From the NCBI RefSeq assembly GCF_002803075.1, contig NZ_NNBK01000007.1:186001-250000 (forward strand): DNA of 64,000 bases. The letters are read 5' to 3'. The notes under the pieces are model-generated. The model saw nothing but the letters and a program-made list of their open reading frames with translations. It did not search any database and had not been told where the DNA came from. Of this stretch, positions 59,562 to 64,000 are shown piece after piece. The translations under genes were made by a program, and so were the position numbers. Origin of the DNA: Streptomyces sp. CB01373 (GTDB taxonomy: Bacteria > Actinomycetota > Actinomycetes > Streptomycetales > Streptomycetaceae). Each line of letters opens with the position of its first letter. The first letter of the stretch is position 1.

Positions 59562-60134
59562 GTGATCGCTCCGAGGCAACTCGCCCGCCGGCCGGCGCGC
59601 GCCGACGCCCGGCGCAATTACGAGGCGCTGGTCGCCGCCGCGGAGGAGGTCTTCGTCACGGAAGGCCCCGACGCCCCCCTGGATCTGATCGCGCGGCGGG
59701 CCGGCGTCGGCAACGCGACGCTCTATCGGCACTTCCCGACCCGGCGCGACCTCCTGGTGGCGGTGTGCGTCGGCGAGGTCGAGACGTTGTGCGAGCTGGC
59801 CGAGCGGCTGCGCGCCGAGCCGAACCCCCGCGACGCGCTGATCGCCTGGATCCGGGCCTACATCGACCACGTCGGCGCCCACCGCGGACTGGGCTCCGCG
59901 CTGAACACCGGCACACAGGAGGACGACACCCTGGTGGCCGTGTGCCAGGCAGCGGTGACCGAAGCCGGAGGCACCCTCCTGGAAGCGGCCGTTCGGACCG
60001 GAGGAGTGCGTGGAGACCTGCGCATCCCCGATCTGCTCGCCCTGGTGGGCGCCCTGGCCACGGCGAGTGAGAGCGGCGACGAGGAAAGGCCCGAGAGGCT
60101 TCTCCAACTGGTCATCGAGGGGATCGGCGGCTGA
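59562..60134 (+). CDS. TetR family transcriptional regulator
   Basis: A 190-residue regulator. The N-terminal RADARRNYEALVAAAEEVFVTEGPDAPLDLIARRAGVGNATLYRHFPTRRDLLVAV is the wHTH, and the C-terminal helices (LRAEPNPRDALIAWIRAYIDHVGAHRGLGSALNTG) form the ligand pocket typical of the TetR_C SbtR-like group. GTG 59562 with CGAGGA nine bases upstream. Divergent from EthD across the mirrored operator. Confidence 0.9.
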   Translation: MIAPRQLARRPARADARRNYEALVAAAEEVFVTEGPDAPLDLIARRAGVGNATLYRHFPTRRDLLVAVCVGEVETLCELAERLRAEPNPRDALIAWIRAYIDHVGAHRGLGSALNTGTQEDDTLVAVCQAAVTEAGGTLLEAAVRTGGVRGDLRIPDLLALVGALATASESGDEERPERLLQLVIEGIGG

Positions 60135-60189
60135 CCGGCGACGCCGGAGGCCGTCGTCGGTTTCACTCCACGGTGGGGCGCGCAGCCCC

Positions 60190-60528
60190 GGCCATCTGTG
60201 GCCCGCGGGCGGGCCTGGCACGGTGGCCGCGGCCGACGACGCCGGCCACCCGGTGAGCCGGCAGGTGTCGGCGTCGTAGCCGATCGCCGCGACGTACCCG
60301 GCCGGCTCCGGGGCGATGGCCGCCCACCGATCGCGCATGCGTCGCGCCGGCGGCCGGGAGTTCCCACGCGCGCTCGGTCACCGGCGCGCCGATCGCGGCG
60401 CCGAGCTCCATCTGCTTGCGCAGGATGCCGGGCACATCGCGCGGCGCGCTGCCGCTTGGTGAGGCGCCTGTCCGTCGGCCTCGGTCTTCGGCGTAGGACG
60501 GGCAAAAAAGAAAGGGAAAGGAGGTCAC
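60190..60528 (-). pseudogene. Decayed gene divergent from helR, family unknown
   Basis: From a GTG at 60528 (AAGGAG three bases before) the frame reads MTSFPFLFCPSYAEDRGRRTG and later DVPGILRKQMELGAAIGAPVTERAWELPAA. Near 60340 the frame slips, and the coding sense continues in the next frame as MRDRWAAIAPEPAGYVAAIGYDADTCRLTGWP. Both parts have strong coding bias, so this looks like one gene with a frameshift. I do not recognise the family. Its start lies next to the RAE, and a minus-strand promoter with -35 inside the RAE can drive it. Confidence 0.35.
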
Positions 60529-60540
60529 CCGCTCCTTTCC
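60515..60540 (-). terminator. Hairpin with T-run on the minus strand next to the RAE (terminator or attenuator)
   Basis: GGAAAGGAG (60515-60523) pairs with CTCCTTTCC (60532-60540), loop eight bases. On the minus strand it is followed by CCCTTTCTTTTTTGCC, a true U-tract, rare in this genome. It lies only about two bases after the predicted start of a minus-strand transcript, so it could act as an attenuator for the decayed divergent gene. Confidence 0.6.
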
Positions 60541-60548
60541 ACTCTCAA

Positions 60549-60583
60549 CATATAGCGCAGTGGGGGGCTTGCGGCAAGGCCCC
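60549..60583. promoter_or_regulatory. Rifamycin-associated element (RAE) and divergent promoter
   Basis: GGGGCTTGCGGCAAGGCCCC (60564-60583) is the palindromic rifamycin-associated element, found upstream of rifamycin-inducible resistance genes in Streptomyces. On the plus strand TTGCGG inside it may act as -35 for CACAAT (60594-60599, 19-bp spacing). On the minus strand TTGCCG inside it and TATATG (60554-60549) are 17 bp apart. A regulator bound to the RAE could govern both directions. Confidence 0.85.
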
Positions 60584-60716
60584 CGTCGTGCCGCACAATC
60601 ACCGGCCGAAGCCGGAAACCAAGAGTCCGCCGGTGCCCGCTGAGCCACGCGGGCGCGTCGATCCCTGTGCCGCACGCAACGGTCGCAAGCGACCCCAGAT
60701 CGGAACCCGAGAGATC

Positions 60717-62885
60717 ATGAAACCCCTCACCATCAGCGCTTTCGACCTGCCCGACCGTCTCTCCCCCAAGGCCGACCCGGCACTGATCGCCGGCGACGAG
60801 CACCACTTCGCGGCCATCGCGGAGTGCCTCGAACAGTCGATCGCCGGGGTGTCCGACCGCCTCGCCGCCGAACGCAGGGCACCCGGCGGGACGGGCCGGC
60901 AGGCGCTGGACCGGGATCTGGAGATCCACCGGCTGACCGCACGGCTGCGCACCCTGCGCCGCTTCGGTCTGGACCTGTGTCTCGGCCGCATGGTCGGCAC
61001 GGACCACCCCGAGCCCGTGTACGTCGGGCGGCTCGGCCTCACGGACAGCACGGGGCGCCGGCTGCTGCTCGACTGGCGCTCCCCCGCGGCCGAGCCGTTC
61101 TTCGGAGCCACCCACGCCAATCCGATGGGGCTGACGAGCCGCCGCCGGTACCGCTGGACCCGCGGCCGGATCGGCGACTACTGGGACGAGGTGTTCACCG
61201 CTGACGACATCGCCGGTCACGCCGCGCTCGACGACCAGTCCGCGTTCATCGCCAGCCTGGGCGGCAGCCGGTCCTCGCGGATGCGTGACGTGCTCGGCAC
61301 CATCCAGGCCGACCAGGACGCCATCATCCGCGCGGGATCCCGCGGCGCTCTCGTCGTCGACGGCGGTCCGGGTACGGGCAAGACCGTCGTCGCCCTGCAC
61401 CGCGCCGCCTACCTTCTGTACTCCGACCCCCGCCTCGGCCACCGCCGCGGCGGCCTGCTGTTCGTCGGTCCGCACCAGCCGTACCTCGGCTACGTCGCCG
61501 ACGTCCTCCCCAGCCTCGGCGAGGAGGGCGTGCAGACCTGCACCCTGCGCGACCTCGTCGCCGAGGGGGCCGCGGCGCCGGTCGAGAGCGACCCTGGCGT
61601 GGCCCTCCTGAAGTCGTCCGCGGACATGGTGAAGGCGGTCGAGAAGGCCGTCAGGTTCTACGAGGAGCCACCCGCGGAGGGGATGACGGTCACGACCCCC
61701 TGGTCCGACGTCCGGCTGAGCGCCGAGGACTGGGCGGCGGCGTTCGAGGCGGTCGAACCCGGTACCCCGCACAACGAGGCGCGCGACCAGATCCGGGAGG
61801 AACTGTTCACGATCCTGGTGGACAAGCACGAAGGCGACGTGTCCGCCGACCAACTCCGCACGTCCCTGACGCGGAACAGGGAACTGCTCACCGCCCTCAA
61901 CCGTGCCTGGCCCCTGCTCGAAGCGGCCGACCTCGTCGGAGACCTGTGGTCCGTACCCGCCTATCTGCGGATGTGCGCTCCCTGGCTCGGCCGCGGTGAC
62001 GTCGAAAGGCTCCAGCGCCCCGACGCCCAGGCCTGGACGGTGTCCGACCTGCCGCTGCTGGACGCGGCGCGGCAGCGGCTCGGTGACGCGGAGACCTCGC
62101 GGCGCGAGGCCCGGCACGCGGCCGTCCTCGCCGCCCAGCGGGAGCGCATGGAGCAGGTCGTCGACAACCTGATCGCCGCCGCGGCCGACTCCGGAGCCGA
62201 CGGTGACGACGGCGAGGGTCTGGTGACGATGCTGCGCGGTGCGGACGCCGAGGTCAGCCTGGTCGACGAGTCGGAACTGACCCCTGCCGACCCGGACCGG
62301 CTCGCCGGCCCGTTCGCGCACATCGTCGTCGACGAGGCCCAGGAACTGACCGACGCGGAGTGGCACATGCTGCTGCTGCGGTGCCCGTCGCGGAGCTTCA
62401 CCATCGTCGGGGACCGGGCCCAGGCCAGGCGCGGGTTCACGGAGTCGTGGCGGGAACGGCTCGAACGGATCGGGCTCGACCGGATCAACCTGGCGTCCCT
62501 GAGTATCAACTACCGCACGCCGGAGGAGATCATGGCGGAAGCCGAGCCGGTCATCCGGGCCGTGCTCCCGGACGCCAACGTGCCGACCTCGGTCCGCAGC
62601 GGCGGCGTTCCCGTCGTGCGCGGATCCACCTCGGAGCTGCGCTCGATCGTCGACACCTGGCTGACCGGGCATGCCGACGGGATCGCCTGCGTCATCGGCG
62701 ATCCGACGTTCCGGACCACGTCACGTGTCCGGTCCCTCACCCCGGAGCTGTCGAAGGGGCTCGAATTCGACCTGGTCGTCCTCGTCGACCCCGAGAGGTT
62801 CGGCGAGGGCGTCGAAGGAGCGATCGACCGCTATGTCGCCATGACCAGAGCGACCCAGCAGCTGGTCGTCCTCACGAGCCCCTGA
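60717..62885 (+). CDS. helR: HelR, RNA polymerase recycling helicase-like ATPase (rifamycin resistance)
   Basis: A 722-residue UvrD/Rep-like ATPase. The start MKPLTISAFDLPDRLSPKADPALIAGDEHHFAAIAECLEQSIAGVSDRLAAERR is the coiled N-terminal region of HelR/HelD class proteins. Walker A is GGPGTGKTVVALHRAAY (residues about 216-232), Walker B VVDEAQELTDAEW near 540, and motifs IVGDRAQARRGF and SINYRTPEEI complete the ATPase. HelR displaces rifamycins from RNA polymerase and recycles the stalled enzyme. Its gene is preceded by an RAE and a leader of about 110 nt, so induction by rifamycins is predicted. ATG 60717 has weak CGAGAG. A hairpin terminator follows. Confidence 0.93.
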   Translation: MKPLTISAFDLPDRLSPKADPALIAGDEHHFAAIAECLEQSIAGVSDRLAAERRAPGGTGRQALDRDLEIHRLTARLRTLRRFGLDLCLGRMVGTDHPEPVYVGRLGLTDSTGRRLLLDWRSPAAEPFFGATHANPMGLTSRRRYRWTRGRIGDYWDEVFTADDIAGHAALDDQSAFIASLGGSRSSRMRDVLGTIQADQDAIIRAGSRGALVVDGGPGTGKTVVALHRAAYLLYSDPRLGHRRGGLLFVGPHQPYLGYVADVLPSLGEEGVQTCTLRDLVAEGAAAPVESDPGVALLKSSADMVKAVEKAVRFYEEPPAEGMTVTTPWSDVRLSAEDWAAAFEAVEPGTPHNEARDQIREELFTILVDKHEGDVSADQLRTSLTRNRELLTALNRAWPLLEAADLVGDLWSVPAYLRMCAPWLGRGDVERLQRPDAQAWTVSDLPLLDAARQRLGDAETSRREARHAAVLAAQRERMEQVVDNLIAAAADSGADGDDGEGLVTMLRGADAEVSLVDESELTPADPDRLAGPFAHIVVDEAQELTDAEWHMLLLRCPSRSFTIVGDRAQARRGFTESWRERLERIGLDRINLASLSINYRTPEEIMAEAEPVIRAVLPDANVPTSVRSGGVPVVRGSTSELRSIVDTWLTGHADGIACVIGDPTFRTTSRVRSLTPELSKGLEFDLVVLVDPERFGEGVEGAIDRYVAMTRATQQLVVLTSP

Positions 62886-62904
62886 CGTAGGTGTCACCGG
62901 GAAC

Positions 62905-62929
62905 GCCCGGCAGCCGCACGCTGCCGGGC
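62905..62929 (+). terminator. Terminator after helR
   Basis: GCCCGGCAG (62905-62913) pairs with CTGCCGGGC (62921-62929), a nine-base perfect stem with a seven-base loop, 20 nt after the helR stop. Confidence 0.7.
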
Positions 62930-62954
62930 ACCGCTCCCTTCTGGCTCCGCGGCG

Positions 62955-63359
62955 TCAGCGCCCTTCCTTCCGCCTGCCGCGCACGAGCCAGGCGGCTCCC
63001 CCGACGGCCAGGGCGACCGGCCATTCCAGGGCCCCGGCGACGGCGAGGGCTCCCAGGCCCCCGTAGAAGACCAGGTCCCGGGTGGGCACGTTCTCCAGAC
63101 TGAGGTGCGGGATCGGAACCGGGGCGCGGAACACGCGAGTGCCCAGGTGGAAACCCCCGTCAGGATGGGCCTCCCCGGCCCCGTCCTGCTGGGTTTGCGC
63201 ACGGCCGGTGAACGCTCGCCTGCTCTGTGTCGTGTAATGCCCCTTCTGGGCCCGCACGCGTGCCGCAGGCTCGAGCGTGGTCAGTCCAGCGTCCGACATC
63301 TTCCTCTGGGCCCGGACACGCTCGGTGGGCTCGAGCACGGTCTCAGCTGCCGTAACCAT
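62955..63359 (-). CDS. Small membrane protein of unknown function with VRAQ repeats
   Basis: A 134-residue protein. The first 35 residues contain two similar units, LEPTERVRAQRKMSDAGLTT and LEPAARVRAQKGHYTTQSRR. A C-terminal hydrophobic region (VFYGGLGALAVAGALEWPVALAVGGAAWLV) forms one or two membrane helices and ends in the basic RGRRKEGR. GAGGAGGGAG precedes ATG 63359. The build is seen in actinomycete proteins of unknown function. It is the first of two genes on this strand; the collagen-like gene lies upstream of it. Confidence 0.7.
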   Translation of the reverse strand: MVTAAETVLEPTERVRAQRKMSDAGLTTLEPAARVRAQKGHYTTQSRRAFTGRAQTQQDGAGEAHPDGGFHLGTRVFRAPVPIPHLSLENVPTRDLVFYGGLGALAVAGALEWPVALAVGGAAWLVRGRRKEGR

Positions 63360-63468
63360 CCCCGCTCCCTCCTCTCCTGTGAGCCGGTGTGGATGTGTCT
63401 CTTCTCCATCCACCCTCCCATCCTCGCGCGCCGTCCGCCGTAGAGCCGCCTCGCGGTGAAGCCGACCT

Positions 63469-64000
63469 TCACGGCGAGCAGTAGGCAAGGGCGGTGACCT
63501 CGTAACTCTGGGTGGCGGAGGTGTTGTGGAAGTTCACGGTCCAGCTGTCGCCGGGGTTCGTGCTCGTGCTCTGGTAACTGTTCACAGGGATGACCTCGTC
63601 GCCCCCGACCCAGCCCCCGCTGACCGCGGTCTGACCGGCCGGGCATACGACGACCAGGGCCGTGCTCTGCCCCGGTGCCAGCGTCGCGTCGCCTCCGACG
63701 ACCTGAGTGAGATCGGCGCCACCGGACGCGCCCTGCGGGCCGGTGGCTCCCTGCGGACCGTTGGCTCCGGTGCCGCCCTGCGGACCGGTGACTCCGGTGC
63801 CGCCCTGCGGACCGGTGGCACCCGTAGCGCCCTGTGGGCCCGTGCCACCTGTAGCGCCTTGGGGCCCGCTCGCACCCTGAGACCCGTTCACACCGGCGGC
63901 ACCCTGCGGACCGTTGGCACCCGTCACGCCCTGCGGGCCCGTGCCACCCGTGCCACCCTGCGGGCCCATGGCGCCCGTAGCGCCTTGGGGTCCCATGCCA
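63469..64000 (-). CDS. Collagen-like repeat protein (partial, runs off the window)
   Basis: The frame continues past base 64000, so the N-terminus is outside. The visible part has about 28 Gly-X-Y triplets in the pattern [18 protein letters not shown], which makes a collagen triple helix, and then a C-terminal domain ([35 protein letters not shown], then [25 protein letters not shown]) with two Cys. This tail is typical of actinobacterial secreted or surface proteins that end in a beta-sandwich. Likely cell-surface or spore-coat role. No signal peptide is visible because the start is cut off. Confidence 0.85.
   Translation of the reverse strand, partial: GMGPQGATGAMGPQGGTGGTGPQGVTGANGPQGAAGVNGSQGASGPQGATGGTGPQGATGATGPQGGTGVTGPQGGTGANGPQGATGPQGASGGADLTQVVGGDATLAPGQSTALVVVCPAGQTAVSGGWVGGDEVIPVNSYQSTSTNPGDSWTVNFHNTSATQSYEVTALAYCSP
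63727..63996 (-). repeat. Tandem DNA repeats of the collagen-like region
   Basis: Degenerate 18-base units (six residues, GPQGAT-like) repeat in tandem, several copies almost identical at the DNA level (for example CCCTGCGGACCGGTG-type blocks near 63778 and 63808). Slippage or unequal recombination could vary the repeat number. Confidence 0.7.

Noticed and set aside
60525..62672. Long minus-strand open frame opposite helR
   Set aside because: Shadow of the helicase gene; no recognisable domains.

Overview
The window reads as chromosomal DNA of a Streptomyces or close relative. It is very GC-rich, with codon third positions almost always G or C and frequent GTG/TTG starts. It carries actinomycete-specific families: conservon proteins, roadblock/LC7 and DUF742 proteins, a HelR-type helicase, GAF-SpoIIE phosphatases, a GH19 chitinase with a DasR-like site, and MptB/GT87 mannosyltransferases. 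No rRNA, tRNA, CRISPR array or intact transposon was seen. The density of regulators, oxidoreductases and decayed genes suggests an accessory part of the chromosome.

Layout. 1-860: tail of a conservon (DUF742, then GTPase). 979-7930: an M55 peptidase lacking its first two metal ligands, a small membrane protein, a LuxR-type regulator divergent from a large secreted subtilisin, and a GNAT acetyltransferase. 8090-10355: a cluster of roadblock-type proteins with no kinase or GTPase. 10435-16068: a frameshifted DAO-type oxidase, an SDR, an aldo/keto reductase, an MFS exporter, a DUF6174 lipoprotein and a deleted flavohemoprotein. 16160-20658: a MarR/EamA divergent pair with perfect palindromes, PhzF-like and MFS genes. 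20955-24971: ferredoxin reductase, P450, ferredoxin, then a LacI regulator. 25009-33339: a GAF-PP2C phosphatase, TetR with amidohydrolase and permease, an MFS protein, a SLOG-like protein and a second amidohydrolase. 33576-39755: a histone-H1-like DNA-binding protein, a lipoprotein, two tandem Gfo/Idh/MocA dehydrogenases, and a monooxygenase pair divergent from PadR.

40097-47380: a two-component system followed by a VanJ-like phosphatase-fold membrane protein; a cupin/MarR pair around a 45-bp dyad; a membrane protein coupled to a multicopper oxidase; an M50 protease. 47430-53883: an MptB/GT87 mannosyltransferase pair, then fadR-like regulator, asparaginase and aspA, which form an Asn to Asp to fumarate route, and DUF1330. 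54217-55614: a chitinase with a DasR-like element between its -35 and -10. 55781-58994: an IS21 istA remnant, a second GAF-PP2C phosphatase and an output-less MASE1 sensor. 59127-60134: an EthD/TetR pair around an inverted operator. 60515-62929: helR under a 20-bp rifamycin-associated element (RAE), with a decayed divergent gene on the other side. 62955-64000: a small membrane protein and a collagen-like protein running off the window.

Themes. Most regulators sit divergently beside their probable targets with visible operators between them. Several genes have a TANNNT-like -10 placed six or seven bases before the start codon, which suggests leaderless mRNAs. At least four genes are decaying through frameshift, internal deletion or 5' loss. 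The strongest specific calls are helR with its RAE, the chitinase promoter, the aspartate operon and the kinase-free roadblock cluster.
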